From positions 1 to 64,000 of the forward strand of contig NZ_JBFHFC010000004.1 of assembly GCF_041583835.1 (NCBI RefSeq): a stretch of DNA of 64,000 bases, read 5' to 3'. The stretch is from Thiomicrorhabdus sp041583835 (GTDB lineage: Bacteria > Pseudomonadota > Gammaproteobacteria > Thiomicrospirales > Thiomicrospiraceae). The translations under genes were made by a program, and so were the position numbers. The first letter of the stretch is position 1. The number at the start of each line of letters is the position of its first letter. Shown one piece after another: positions 6,368 to 15,066 of the stretch. The notes beneath the pieces were generated by a model, which was not told the DNA's origin, searched no databases, and saw nothing but the letters and a program-made list of their open reading frames with translations.

Positions 6368-8814
6368 TTTTGCATAAGGAAAAGGCTTCGGAAAGCGATG
6401 GCTTGAATCAAGCAAAGTTGCTGATGCCGGAGCTTTCGGAAAAACAAAAAACGGAATTGACGGACGCTTGTGGCCGTATTGCGCCTACTTGGCCGTTGGA
6501 TGAGTTGATTGCCGTCAATCCTTGGTGGGAAATGCGCGACCAACCGGTTGCTAAAGTGTCGGCAAAATTGAGTGCTTTAAGCCAGGCTCAGTGTGTGATG
6601 CCCAAATCGTATTTCCGGGAAATCTGGATGGAGAGTCTTCAGCCCCAGCATTTACAGCAGGCGGCCGAAGAGAAGGGGCTGGATTATTCGGTTGAGAATC
6701 TTGAGCGTTATCTGCTCGAAGAAGACGAGCATACCCATTGGCATAACGTCAGCGATTTTGTCGACAGCGGGCGGGATCGTAAATACAAGATGGCTTGGCG
6801 CGATGAGATTACCCATCAAATCAGCCAATTCTGTGCGGACTATTTCCGTCTGAAAGAAGACCGGGAAGCTTATTCGGATCGTTACAAGGGACTGTATGGT
6901 GAATGGTTGGCAACCACCCGACAGGATAAGGGGATTGAAATCCTCATGGCGGAAGACGGGCTGACCGAACATTTCATGGATTTGCCGGAAGATCCGGAAA
7001 CCCTGTTGGCGCAAGCCTTGGTGGGGCTCGGAGTACCAGACAGCCAGCTGGCCGACTATGCGCATGCGTTGTTGCTGGATGTGAACGGCTGGGCTTCTTG
7101 GGTGGCCTATTTGCGTTGGCAGGACCGTTTGAACGGCCATGAAAATGAGTTGATGATGGAATTCCTGGCGATTCGTATGGCTTGGGAGTGGGTTCTGTGG
7201 GGGCACCAGAGAGACAGTGACCGTTCGGTGTTCAATGAACTTAAAGTCATGTGGCGTCACCAGATCGGCATTTTGCCGGAGCTGATCTCAATTCATGAGG
7301 CGGCTCAGGCCAAATCCTGGATCTGGCAAAGAGCGGCGGAGATCGCCTTCCAGTCGGATCTGCATCAACAGTTGGATCATGCCAGCAAAGCGAAGAATCA
7401 GGTTAATGAGGAACCTTCGATTTTGCAGGCGGCTTTCTGTATCGATGTTCGTTCCGAGGTCATCAGGCGTGCTTTGGAGGCCCAGGATGCGCGAATAGAA
7501 ACTCTCGGATTTGCCGGATTTTTCGGCTTGCCCATAGAGTATCAGCCTATCGGGACGGATGTTTCCCGTCCTCAGCTTCCCGGCTTGTTGAAGTCCGGAA
7601 TCAAGGTCTCTCCGGTTATGTCGGCATCGTCAAAAAACGAGACGGCCAGTTCCTTGAACCGGAAAGCGCGCTGGATCGAGTGGGGGAATGCGCCTCCGGC
7701 CACCTTCAGTATGGTTGAAGCAACGGGCTTGATGTATGCCTTTAAGTTGCTTCGTAATAGCCTGTTTCCCGATGCGCATGCGAATCCGATCAACGAACTC
7801 CCGGCAACGGACGAGTTTGAGATGATTCAGCATGATTCGCCTTTGACTGTGGATCAGAAAGCGGATTTGGCGGCCGGTATTTTGCATGCCATGGGCTTGG
7901 ATCGGAATCTGGCGGAAACGGTGTTGTTGGTCGGTCACGGCAGCAGCAGTTGCAACAACCCGCATGCGGCCGGGTTGGATTGCGGTGCCTGTGGAGGACA
8001 GACCGGTGAAATCAATGTTCGCGTTCTGGCGTTTTTGTTGAATGACGAGCAGGTTCGGAACGGTTTGATGGAAAGGGGAATCACGATTCCCGATGGCACC
8101 CGTTTTATTGCAGCCATGCATAACACCACGACGGACGAGTTTACCTGTTTCGGTTCCGAAGGTCTGGACGGTCAGGTTAAGACCTGGCTATCCCGCGCCA
8201 CCGGCCTGGCTCGACAAGAGCGGGCGGGTAGGTTGGGATTGAATCACTTGCAGGGTCAAAGTCTGCATCAGACGATTCAACGCCGTGCCAAGGATTGGTC
8301 TCAGGTTAGGCCTGAGTGGGGGTTGTCCAATAATGCCGCTTTCATTGTCGCTCCCCGTTCAAGAACCAAAGGTTTGAATCTGGAGGGCCGTGCGTTCTTG
8401 CATGATTATGATTGGCAGCAGGATGAAGACTTGTCTTTGTTGACATTGATCATGACCGCGCCCATGGTTGTAACCAACTGGATCAATATGCAGTACTACG
8501 CCTCGGTTTGCGATAACCATGTTTATGGTAGTGGGAACAAGGTGTTGCATAATGTTGTCGACGGTTGCATCGGTGTGTTTGAAGGCAATGGCGGTGACTT
8601 GAGAATCGGGTTGCCGATGCAATCGCTCCATAACGGGGAAAAATGGATGCACGAACCCTTGAGGTTAAGTGTTTATATCGATGCTCCTTGGGAAGCGGTC
8701 GATAAAGTCGCGGCTGAAAATGAAGTGGTTAGGCAGTTGATCGATAACGAATGGCTGTATTGCTTTGTTTGGGGGCGCGACGGCAGTATTCGCCGTTATT
8801 TGAGCGGCCAGTGA
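6364..8814 (+). CDS. dabA: DabA (DUF2309), carbonic-anhydrase-like subunit of the inorganic carbon transporter
   Basis: The 816-residue cytoplasmic DUF2309 protein has a beta-carbonic-anhydrase-like zinc site: C359 and D361 (FCIDVRSE), H525 (VGHGSS) and C540 (DCGACGG). These match the Cys/Asp/His/Cys ligands established for Halothiobacillus DabA. It vectorially converts CO2 to bicarbonate with the membrane partner DabB, feeding the carboxysome encoded upstream. GGAGG before ATG 6364 lies inside the end of dabB. The shorter start removes 32 residues that would merely overlap dabB. All ligands are present, so it should be active. Confidence 0.95.
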   Translation: MILHKEKASESDGLNQAKLLMPELSEKQKTELTDACGRIAPTWPLDELIAVNPWWEMRDQPVAKVSAKLSALSQAQCVMPKSYFREIWMESLQPQHLQQAAEEKGLDYSVENLERYLLEEDEHTHWHNVSDFVDSGRDRKYKMAWRDEITHQISQFCADYFRLKEDREAYSDRYKGLYGEWLATTRQDKGIEILMAEDGLTEHFMDLPEDPETLLAQALVGLGVPDSQLADYAHALLLDVNGWASWVAYLRWQDRLNGHENELMMEFLAIRMAWEWVLWGHQRDSDRSVFNELKVMWRHQIGILPELISIHEAAQAKSWIWQRAAEIAFQSDLHQQLDHASKAKNQVNEEPSILQAAFCIDVRSEVIRRALEAQDARIETLGFAGFFGLPIEYQPIGTDVSRPQLPGLLKSGIKVSPVMSASSKNETASSLNRKARWIEWGNAPPATFSMVEATGLMYAFKLLRNSLFPDAHANPINELPATDEFEMIQHDSPLTVDQKADLAAGILHAMGLDRNLAETVLLVGHGSSSCNNPHAAGLDCGACGGQTGEINVRVLAFLLNDEQVRNGLMERGITIPDGTRFIAAMHNTTTDEFTCFGSEGLDGQVKTWLSRATGLARQERAGRLGLNHLQGQSLHQTIQRRAKDWSQVRPEWGLSNNAAFIVAPRSRTKGLNLEGRAFLHDYDWQQDEDLSLLTLIMTAPMVVTNWINMQYYASVCDNHVYGSGNKVLHNVVDGCIGVFEGNGGDLRIGLPMQSLHNGEKWMHEPLRLSVYIDAPWEAVDKVAAENEVVRQLIDNEWLYCFVWGRDGSIRRYLSGQ

Positions 8815-8864
8815 TTTCTCACCCGGAAAGGGGGAAATCGTAGTGGCCGTTTCTCGACGGCAAT

Positions 8865-9344
8865 CTATTGAGTGAGGCGTTTTTGTGCTTCCGACTGAAT
8901 GCGTTTGATCATGTGGTACAGGCCGGTCGAACGGTTCGGGCTTAATTGTTGTAACAAACCGATTTTCCCTAAAAAATCTAAAGGCGCACCGGCAATTTCT
9001 TGAGGGGTGCGTCCATTGTATACGCGAAGTAATAGAGCGATCAGTCCCGAAACGATGGCGGCGTCGCTTTTGGCTTGCATGTACAGGCGGCCGTCGTGTT
9101 CTTCGATATGAATCCAAACCTGCGATTGGCAACCGTGGATGCGGTTTTCTTCGGTTTGAAAAGCCGAATCCAATTGCTGTAATTGCTTGCCCATATCGAT
9201 CAAGTACTTGTAGCGATCCTTTGGATTGGCAAAGTGCGTAAAGCGTTTGATTAGATCCGCTTGTACTTCTTCAAGACTTTGTTTTGGTGGGGTAAATTCC
9301 ACACTCGATTCCTCGGTTATTTTCTGAGGCGCTAATGATACCAC
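8865..9344 (-). CDS. sufE: SufE-family cysteine desulfuration protein
   Basis: The 159-residue SufE/CsdE-family protein accepts persulfide sulfur from a cysteine desulfurase for Fe-S cluster assembly. The acceptor is C72 in RIHGCQSQVW. The helices before it (about 25-60: QADLIKRFTHF, RYKYLIDMGKQL) and the C-terminal LLLRVYNGRTPQEI are family-typical. The annotated start is GTG at 9344. A start nearer residue 20 is possible, because the first ~20 residues are not conserved. No suf genes are adjacent. It converges on dabA with only 50 bp between the stops. Confidence 0.88.
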   Translation of the reverse strand: MVSLAPQKITEESSVEFTPPKQSLEEVQADLIKRFTHFANPKDRYKYLIDMGKQLQQLDSAFQTEENRIHGCQSQVWIHIEEHDGRLYMQAKSDAAIVSGLIALLLRVYNGRTPQEIAGAPLDFLGKIGLLQQLSPNRSTGLYHMIKRIQSEAQKRLTQ

Positions 9345-9414
9345 TTTTACGAAAGCATCTAAACTGGGGAAAATACGGCTATTTTGCCGTCAAGTCGGGT
9401 TGCCGGGAACCGAA

Positions 9415-10155
9415 TCAGTTCAGGTGATAGTTAACCGGAACTTTGATTTGCCACTGTGTCCGTTGAATCTGCTTTGGAAAAGAGAGGAAATGGTTATGCA
9501 TATGTTCTTGAATGATTGAAAGGGCGGCATTGTCCAACAATCTTTTCCCCGAACTTTGGAGGAGTTGTAGATTGACGATGTTACCGTTTTCCAAAATAAC
9601 GAATTGGATGATAACCGTACCTTCCCAGTGACGGCGTTTAGCCTGACGAGGATAGCTGTCTTGTGCATGGCGGATGATTTCGTCACGCAGGTTGTTTAAA
9701 TAAGCCTGTTCGGCATTCGCTATTTGCTCCGAACTGTATAGCGGCTTCGGTTCCGGCTTCGGTTCCGGCTTCGGTTCCGGTTTTGGTTCCGGTTTTGGTT
9801 CCGGTTTTGGTTCCGGCTTTGGTTCCGGCTTCGGTTCCGGCTTCGGTTCCGGCTTCGGTTCCGGCTTCGGTTCCGGCTTCGGTTCCGGCTTCGGTTCCGG
9901 TTTTGGTTCCGGTTTTGGTTCCGGTTTTGGTTCCGGTTTTGGTTCCGGTTTTGGTTCCGGTTTTGGTTCCGGTTTTGGTTCCGGTTTTGGTTCCGGTTGT
10001 GCTTTCATTTCTTGAAACATGGACAGGGTAACAGGCACGTTTACGAGTGGTTCGTCTTTTTTAATCGGTAGGGAATAGAGCCAGTAGCCCACGATGAAAA
10101 GCAGGCTGTATAGAAAAATCGTCAGTATCAGGGCTTTTAACGAATTGGAACTCAT
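9415..10155 (-). CDS. tonB: TonB-family energy transducer with long (EPKP)n spacer
   Basis: The 246-residue protein has an N-terminal membrane anchor (about residues 6-28), a periplasm-spanning spacer of Glu-Pro-Lys-Pro repeats (about 53-138) and a TonB C-terminal domain (about 145-246: EGTVIIQFVILENGNIVNLQLLQSSGKRLLDNAAL). It transfers proton-motive energy from ExbB-ExbD to outer-membrane receptors. The spacer is encoded by 21 tandem 12-bp units, so its length may vary between strains. It is third in exbB-exbD-tonB, starting one base from the exbD stop. No TonB-dependent receptor lies in the window. Confidence 0.92.
   Translation of the reverse strand: MSSNSLKALILTIFLYSLLFIVGYWLYSLPIKKDEPLVNVPVTLSMFQEMKAQPEPKPEPKPEPKPEPKPEPKPEPKPEPKPEPKPEPKPEPKPEPKPEPKPEPKPEPKPEPKPEPKPEPKPEPKPEPKPEPKPEPKPLYSSEQIANAEQAYLNNLRDEIIRHAQDSYPRQAKRRHWEGTVIIQFVILENGNIVNLQLLQSSGKRLLDNAALSIIQEHMHNHFLSFPKQIQRTQWQIKVPVNYHLN
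9743..9994 (-). repeat. 21-unit 12-bp coding minisatellite in tonB
   Basis: There are twenty-one head-to-tail 12-bp units, read on the plus strand as GGCTTCGGTTCC or GGTTTTGGTTCC. Variants occur in blocks in the order 3 C-type, 3 T-type, 1 mixed (GGCTTTGGTTCC), 6 C-type, 8 T-type. The unit is a multiple of three, so gain or loss keeps the frame. Block structure is what replication slippage or unequal crossing-over leaves behind. Confidence 0.97.
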
Positions 10156-10541
10156 TACGACGAAGCTTTGGTAAGAATGGTCAGATTGTTGAGCTGTTGT
10201 GCCTTTAACGCATCGATGAGTTTGACGAAACTGCCGAAATCGGCACTTTTATCAACTTGAATGACGATACTCTGTTTTTTGTCCAATCGGGCTAAAAAAC
10301 CATCGATTGAGGCCATCTCTTGAGGTTCTTCATTCAGGTAGAACACATTGTTTTGATCGATGTGAAACTTAACCGGTTTTTCGTCAACGGGCGGAACATA
10401 AGACTGGGTACTTTGGGTTTCCGGCAGTTCGATGTTCAGGTTGTCTTTGACGATGAAACTTGCCGTGGTCAGTACGATTGCCAGCAATACCAGCATGACG
10501 TCAATTAAGGGGATGACATTGATGCTGTCAAATCGTTTCAT
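10155..10541 (-). CDS. exbD: ExbD-family biopolymer transport protein
   Basis: This 128-residue single-pass protein has the proton-path aspartate D14 in the membrane segment (VIPLIDVMLVLLAIVLTTA, about 9-28) and a periplasmic domain from ~35 onward ending in the VDKSADFGSFVKLIDALK fold typical of ExbD/TolR. With ExbB it forms the proton-driven motor for TonB. It overlaps the exbB stop by 4 bp and abuts tonB, giving a compact three-gene operon. Confidence 0.9.
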   Translation of the reverse strand: MKRFDSINVIPLIDVMLVLLAIVLTTASFIVKDNLNIELPETQSTQSYVPPVDEKPVKFHIDQNNVFYLNEEPQEMASIDGFLARLDKKQSIVIQVDKSADFGSFVKLIDALKAQQLNNLTILTKASS

Positions 10542-10969
10542 TGTTTTAAATCTTGTTGTGCTTTGAACTGGGATTGCATGACGTCAACGCGTCGCATTAG
10601 ACCGTTAAAACTCATGATGCTCGGAATGGCGATGGCGATGCCGGCGGCTGTTGCCTTTAATGCCAGGGCGAGGCCCGTCATTATGGCACCTGTATCAATG
10701 GTATGTTGTTGGCCTAGATCGTAAAAGGTGATTAATATGCCAAGTACCGTTCCAAGCAGACCGACGTAAGGCGCATTGGCACCGATGGTCGATAGGGTGG
10801 TGAGGTTACGGGTAGCTGCAATTTGAAGCAGTTCGCCATGATTGAATTGGGAAATGTCCATTTTTTTGTAAAAGAACAGGCGTTCTATTGTGATCCACAA
10901 GGCGATAAAGCCCATAAGTCCGAGAATGCCGAAGATGGTGCCGTCTAGATAGAGTTTTAATAATTCCAT
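10538..10969 (-). CDS. exbB: ExbB / TolQ-family proton channel protein, short form
   Basis: The 143-residue MotA/TolQ/ExbB-family protein has membrane helices at about 10-30, 65-85 and 100-125. The GLLGTVLGILITFYDL and TGLALALKATAAGIAIAIPSI segments are the conserved pore helices. It is shorter than E. coli ExbB (244 residues), lacking the long N-terminal and C-terminal extensions, as in many TonB2-type systems. It is first gene of exbB-exbD-tonB, and I see no strong ribosome binding site before its ATG. Confidence 0.88.
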   Translation of the reverse strand: MELLKLYLDGTIFGILGLMGFIALWITIERLFFYKKMDISQFNHGELLQIAATRNLTTLSTIGANAPYVGLLGTVLGILITFYDLGQQHTIDTGAIMTGLALALKATAAGIAIAIPSIMSFNGLMRRVDVMQSQFKAQQDLKQ

Positions 10970-11108
10970 GGATGGGTCGTTGCTTACTTATAATTCAGTG
11001 GTAAATGCGGCTTGGAACCGGCTAAAAATGAGCCGTTAAGTGTGCCAAATCCGCTAAAACAATGCAATCTATAAGTCTTTAAAAAGTATGACTCTTGGGA
11101 CGTATTTA

Positions 11109-11137
11109 TTGCGATTTGAATATCACAAGAGTATATT
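11109..11137 (+). promoter_or_regulatory. Sigma-70-type promoter for the MBL-fold gene
   Basis: TTGCGA (11109-11114), a 17-bp spacer and TATATT (11132-11137) lie about 50 bp upstream of the start at 11185. The 215-bp divergent spacer also has to contain the exbB promoter on the other strand, which I could not place. Confidence 0.55.
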
Positions 11138-11184
11138 ACTCTGTCCAAATATTTCAAAGTGGATAAATAGGAGCAAGGTTGCTT

Positions 11185-12180
11185 ATGAAACGTCGTGATT
11201 TATTGAAGTCGGCATTCGGACTAACGGCTGGTATGGTCGGTATGTCTGCATTGAAACCACTGTATGCAAGTGATGATATGGTTGTTAGAGGTCCGGCTGT
11301 GCCTGACGTCGCTTATACAAAGGTAAGCGATCGTTGTTATTATTTATTGGCAAAAGATCCGGAGCCAAGTCCGGAAAACTTCGGTTTTTTCAGTAACCCT
11401 GGTTTTATCGTTACTTCTGAAGGTGTTGTCGTGATTGATACCGGTGGATCGGTTCAGATTGCTGAAATGCTTTTACGTCAAATCAAGAAAGTAACCGATA
11501 AGCCGGTTGTTGCGGTGATTAATACTCACTATCACGGTGACCACTGGTTAGGGAATCACGCTTTTGTTGCCGCTAATCCGAACGTCGATATTTATTCGCA
11601 TCAAGTGGTGATCAACCAGATCAAAAACGGTTCAGGTGATTTCTGGATCGGATTTATGCAACGTACGACCGGTAATAAAGTGTCCGGAACGATTGCGACT
11701 AGCCCGACAAAAGCTTTAGCGGGCGGCGAAACGTTGAAGTTCGGTGATACGACTTTGAAGATTCACCATTTCGGTAAAGTACATACCGAATCGGATTTGG
11801 CGATCGAAGTGGTTGAAGACAAGGTATTGTATTCGGGCGACATGATGATGCGCCGTATTGCCAACATGGCTGACGGTTCTTATGTCGGTTCGATCGAAGC
11901 GATGGATAAGATCAAAGCATTGCCGGTCGATACTTATATTCCAGGGCACGGTAAACATGACGGTGAGAATTTGCCGAACGAGTTCAAGACGTTCTGTGAA
12001 ACCATTTATAACGATGCCGCTAAGTACTATGATGAAGGTCTGTCGGATTTCGAGATGAAACCGAAGATTATGGCGCATCCTTTCATGAAAGACGTTGCCA
12101 GCCAGTGGCCAGGTTATGACAGCACGTTAGGTAAGTTTATCGTGGTTGCAATTGCCGAAGTCGAAAAGAGCATGTTCTAA
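11185..12180 (+). CDS. Tat-exported MBL-fold metallohydrolase
   Basis: The 331-residue protein begins MKRRDLLKSAFGLTAG, a twin-arginine signal followed by a hydrophobic stretch, so it should be folded in the cytoplasm and exported. The metallo-beta-lactamase motif THYHGDH is at about residues 114-120, with further ligands in HFGKVHTESD, LYSGDMM and YIPGHGKHD. The substrate is unknown. SoxH-like and quinoprotein-associated hydrolases of sulfur oxidisers are similar in layout. The start is ATG 11185, with AGGAG at 11169-11173, rather than the TTG six bases earlier. It is a single-gene transcript with its own promoter and terminator. Confidence 0.8.
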   Translation: MKRRDLLKSAFGLTAGMVGMSALKPLYASDDMVVRGPAVPDVAYTKVSDRCYYLLAKDPEPSPENFGFFSNPGFIVTSEGVVVIDTGGSVQIAEMLLRQIKKVTDKPVVAVINTHYHGDHWLGNHAFVAANPNVDIYSHQVVINQIKNGSGDFWIGFMQRTTGNKVSGTIATSPTKALAGGETLKFGDTTLKIHHFGKVHTESDLAIEVVEDKVLYSGDMMMRRIANMADGSYVGSIEAMDKIKALPVDTYIPGHGKHDGENLPNEFKTFCETIYNDAAKYYDEGLSDFEMKPKIMAHPFMKDVASQWPGYDSTLGKFIVVAIAEVEKSMF

Positions 12181-12212
12181 ATTTAAAGCGTCAGCTTTAA
12201 AGTGCGATCAAT

Positions 12213-12252
12213 AAAAAAGCCGGGTCAAACAGAAGTTTGCCCCGGCTTTTTT
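12213..12252. terminator. Bidirectional terminator between the MBL gene and serB
   Basis: AAAAAAGCCGGG (ending at 12224) pairs with CCCGGCTTTTTT (starting at 12241) across a 16-nt loop, with A- and T-runs on either side, so it can end the convergent transcripts from both strands. Confidence 0.88.
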
Positions 12253-12292
12253 GTATCTTGAGTAACTTGAATAAGCGGAATAGGGCTTATTC

Positions 12293-13123
12293 TTATGCCA
12301 CGAAATCCAGAATGGCATCCAGTCCGCGATAGTTTAAAGCGGTATCGGCTTTTTCCTGCACCGCCGGTTTGGCATGGTAGGCAACGCTTAAGCCGGCTTC
12401 TTGCATCATCATCAGGTCGTTGGCGCCGTCGCCGACGGCAATGGTTTGACTCATTAAGATTTCCATTTGTTGGCACAGTTCGATCAGGAAGTCCGCTTTA
12501 GCTTGTGCGCCGACAATATCGCCTTCTACTTGTCCGGTGAGTTTGTGTTCTGCCGTTGCCAGAGTGTTGGCGCGGGTGAAATCAATGTCGAGACGTTCTT
12601 GCAGTCGTTGAGTAAAGAATGTGAAGCCGCCTGAAACCAAAGCGAATTTGATTTGCTGTTCTTTTAGGCCTTCAATCCAGGCTTCCGCTCCCGGGTTTAA
12701 CGTTAAACGTTCATCGTAAACATGCTGCAGTGCCGCGGTGTCGAGACCTTTAAGTAGAGCGACACGCTCGGTCAAGGATTCTTCAAAGTTTAACTCGCCG
12801 CGCATGGCGGCTTCGGTGATGGCGGCCACTTGCGGTTTGACGTTGATAAAGTCGGCAATCTCATCCACGCACTCGATGCTGATCAAGGTTGAATCCATGT
12901 CGCTGATAACCAGCTTGACCGCTTTTGGGTCAAAGTTATCCGGTAGAATATTGATGTCCAGTTCCAATGATTGGCTTAGTTCTATTAAGCTGTTTCGATC
13001 CGGTCTGGTTTCGACTTCGGCGCGGAAATGGTTGTTTACTGCGGTCAATTTACCGAATTTGCGTTCAAGGATTTTACTTTGTTCAAAGTTTAAGGCGTTT
13101 GAATGGATGATGATGATTGCCAT
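12293..13123 (-). CDS. serB: Phosphoserine phosphatase
   Basis: This 276-residue HAD-superfamily enzyme catalyses the last step of serine synthesis. The nucleophile motif D75-M-D77-S-T (VISDMDSTL), FALVSGGFTFF (motif II), a downstream lysine, and VGDGANDLMMM (motif IV) are all present. The N-terminal ~70 residues form a reduced ACT-like region, making it shorter than E. coli SerB (322). It lies 42 bp downstream of the RDD gene and is probably cotranscribed. Confidence 0.93.
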   Translation of the reverse strand: MAIIIIHSNALNFEQSKILERKFGKLTAVNNHFRAEVETRPDRNSLIELSQSLELDINILPDNFDPKAVKLVISDMDSTLISIECVDEIADFINVKPQVAAITEAAMRGELNFEESLTERVALLKGLDTAALQHVYDERLTLNPGAEAWIEGLKEQQIKFALVSGGFTFFTQRLQERLDIDFTRANTLATAEHKLTGQVEGDIVGAQAKADFLIELCQQMEILMSQTIAVGDGANDLMMMQEAGLSVAYHAKPAVQEKADTALNYRGLDAILDFVA

Positions 13124-13165
13124 GAAATGTCCTGTTGGTTGCGGGCGATAAGACTCTAATCGGGC

Positions 13166-13579
13166 CTACTCTTCAATAATGGGCACTATTTTAGTCTTTG
13201 CTAGAATATCCTGCAAAGTTTGTTGTTTTGAGGTGAAAAACAGACTGATCCAGCCGATGAGGCAGAAGAAAACCACGGCCAGAAAGCGCATGTTGGCGTT
13301 GTGACGGGTCAATAGGTATCCGTCTTCTCTCACCAGTTTGAGTTTCCAGGTTCTTAATCCCGGGGTTTGTCCCGAATGGGTCCAGAAATAAGTGAGATAA
13401 AGATAGGTAATTGCCAGCAGGTAGAGTTGAAAGCCTAAGTTGGCGGCGGGGGTGCTTTGAAACTGCTCTCCCTGCCATAATACATAGGGTAATGCCGCAG
13501 CAAACCAGACCGCACAGAGCAAAATGAAATCGTACAGCATGGCGAAAATAATTTTGAATCGGTTCATAGGTTGAGTCAT
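13166..13579 (-). CDS. RDD-family membrane protein
   Basis: The 137-residue protein has three to four predicted membrane helices (about 8-33, 45-65, 95-115). It carries the RDD-family features of an Asp in the first helix (MLYDFILL) and TPGLRTWKLKLV after the second. The molecular role is unknown; RDD proteins are small integral membrane proteins, some linked to ion transport. It precedes serB on the minus strand and diverges from the CbiM-like gene. Confidence 0.8.
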   Translation of the reverse strand: MTQPMNRFKIIFAMLYDFILLCAVWFAAALPYVLWQGEQFQSTPAANLGFQLYLLAITYLYLTYFWTHSGQTPGLRTWKLKLVREDGYLLTRHNANMRFLAVVFFCLIGWISLFFTSKQQTLQDILAKTKIVPIIEE

Positions 13580-13655
13580 TTATAATAGTTGGCAATATTG
13601 TACACTTTCATAAAGTGGATGGCTTTTTTTGTCTTCGCGGCATATTGAGGATGTG

Positions 13656-14318
13656 ATGAATTTACATGCGGAAGGGTTGAGTTTAAGTTGGTTGGTGGGC
13701 AGTTTGCTGATTTGGGCAGGCATGTTGGTCTGGGCTTTGAGGACGGCACCTTGGTACAAAGTCCAAGATGATAAGGGGGCGCAGCATGTCCTCCTTGGCG
13801 CAGCCATGGTGGTCTTTTTGGTCTGGCTGTTCGGTGCGAGTATCGGTAACGGCCTGACGTTCCATTTCCTGTTTATGACGACATTGACTTTGATGTTTGG
13901 TCCCCAGTTTGCATTCATGGCGATGAGTCTGGCATTAGTGGGCGTTACGCTGCAATCGGGCTTGGGAGTTTTGGCATTTGGCTTGAATGCGGTTTTGATG
14001 GGTGTGATTCCGATTTTCATTACCTGGTGGATGGCGCGTTGGGCTTATCGGGTCTTGGATCACAATATTTTTGTGTTTGCGTTCTTTAATGCATTTTTAT
14101 CCGCAGCGGTTGGAATAGTGGTTTCTCTGGGAGTAGGTGCGATGGTGTTGTATGCGGCTGAGCTGCACAGTTATGATGTCTTAAAGCAGAGTTTTATTCC
14201 TTATATCCCTTTAATGGCTATACCGGAAGGGTTTGTAAACGGAATGCTGATGATGGCTTTCATTTTATTCAAGCCGGAGTGGGTGAGCTCGTTTAGTGAC
14301 CGTGATTATTTTAAATGA
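13656..14318 (+). CDS. CbiM-like integral membrane protein (stand-alone ECF-type permease family)
   Basis: The 220-residue protein has six or so membrane helices. The start MNLHAEGLSLSWL and the ending ...YIPLMAIPEGFVNGMLMMAFI (P-E-G-F-x-N-G near the C terminus) are typical of the CbiM/NikM permease-like family, which imports Co or Ni with ATPase partners. No CbiN, CbiQ or CbiO neighbour is present, so this is a solitary member of unknown substrate. ATG 13656, with GAGG 6 nt upstream, is preferred over the TTG at 13629. Confidence 0.7.
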   Translation: MNLHAEGLSLSWLVGSLLIWAGMLVWALRTAPWYKVQDDKGAQHVLLGAAMVVFLVWLFGASIGNGLTFHFLFMTTLTLMFGPQFAFMAMSLALVGVTLQSGLGVLAFGLNAVLMGVIPIFITWWMARWAYRVLDHNIFVFAFFNAFLSAAVGIVVSLGVGAMVLYAAELHSYDVLKQSFIPYIPLMAIPEGFVNGMLMMAFILFKPEWVSSFSDRDYFK

Positions 14319-14351
14319 CGGATTTCCGAATTGGGTATGAAAAATACATAA

Positions 14352-14376
14352 AAAAACCGGCTTTTAGCCGGTTTTT
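14352..14376. terminator. Bidirectional terminator, CbiM-like gene / lipoprotein gene
   Basis: AAAAACCGGC-TTTTA-GCCGGTTTTT, a 10-bp stem between convergent genes. Confidence 0.88.
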
Positions 14377-14408
14377 ATTTTCTTAGCAAGAAAGAATAAA
14401 TTCGTTGC

Positions 14409-14741
14409 TTATTTTTCCCACGCAGCTTTTAAGTTTGCGTTTTGTTCGATTTGCGCAACTTCTGCATGCGCAGTTTTTTGAGCTTCTTTAGCCATTGCTA
14501 CCGCTTTTGCTTCGTCACCTTTTTCTTTAGCTTTAGCTGCTAAATCCAAATAATGATCGACATAAGACAATTTCATTGCTTTTTGTTGCCAGACATTTTT
14601 CATCTCGGCGGCTTTAGCTTGAGTTGCTGTTGCGTCTGCAACGATTGCGTCATAAGAATCTGCTGACTGAGTTGCCATGCTTGAGCAAGCGGTTAGGCCT
14701 AGTACTGCTGCAATGCTTGCACTGATCAAAACGTTCTTCAT
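14409..14741 (-). CDS. Small alpha-helical lipoprotein
   Basis: The 110-residue protein has a lipoprotein signal (LTAC at residues 16-19, so lipidated Cys19). The rest is Ala/Lys/Glu-rich and helical: ATQAKAAEMKNVWQQKAMKL, AAKAKEKGDEAKAVAMAKEA. The pattern of W followed by A-K-x-x-G-D-x-x-K-A-x-x-x-A-x-x-A resembles SoxXA-binding protein (SoxK) and also Lpp-like coiled coils. I cannot decide between them. GGAGG sits 8 nt before the ATG. It is a single-gene transcript diverging from guaB. Confidence 0.65.
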   Translation of the reverse strand: MKNVLISASIAAVLGLTACSSMATQSADSYDAIVADATATQAKAAEMKNVWQQKAMKLSYVDHYLDLAAKAKEKGDEAKAVAMAKEAQKTAHAEVAQIEQNANLKAAWEK

Positions 14742-15066
14742 TATTGTTTTCCTCCAGTTGAAAGAGCTTTATTTCTGTTCAATCCAACTTATTGTAATGG
14801 GTAGTGGCTTGAATGAAAAGCTTAATTAACGAACAGTTTTTTTACTGTTTTCGTCTAGATGCATACGTTATTAAGTTTACCCAGCCCGTGTCAATCTTTA
14901 TAATGTGCTCTATTAAATGAAAAATCGGTTATTTTTTGTTTAAAAAATACAATTTCTGTTTGTAACTGGTTGATTTTTGGTTGTTTTGTGAAAAACACCG
15001 ATGAGGCCGTGTTTAGTTAGAAAAATAACTGATTAGCCTATAAGTTTTATATTAAGGTAGAAAAAG
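14742..15066. other. Divergent promoter region of the lipoprotein gene and guaB
   Basis: This 325-bp AT-rich spacer has no open frame of note. GGAGG near 14750 (minus strand) serves the lipoprotein gene, and AAGGTAG near 15054 serves guaB. A TTAGAA-N16-TATAAG pair at about 15018-15045 is a weak candidate guaB promoter. Confidence 0.4.

Noticed and set aside
9783..10031. Open frame of VPVLVP/ASVP repeats on the plus strand
   Set aside because: It is the antisense of the tonB minisatellite; there is no ribosome binding site, and the pattern follows from the 12-bp repeat.
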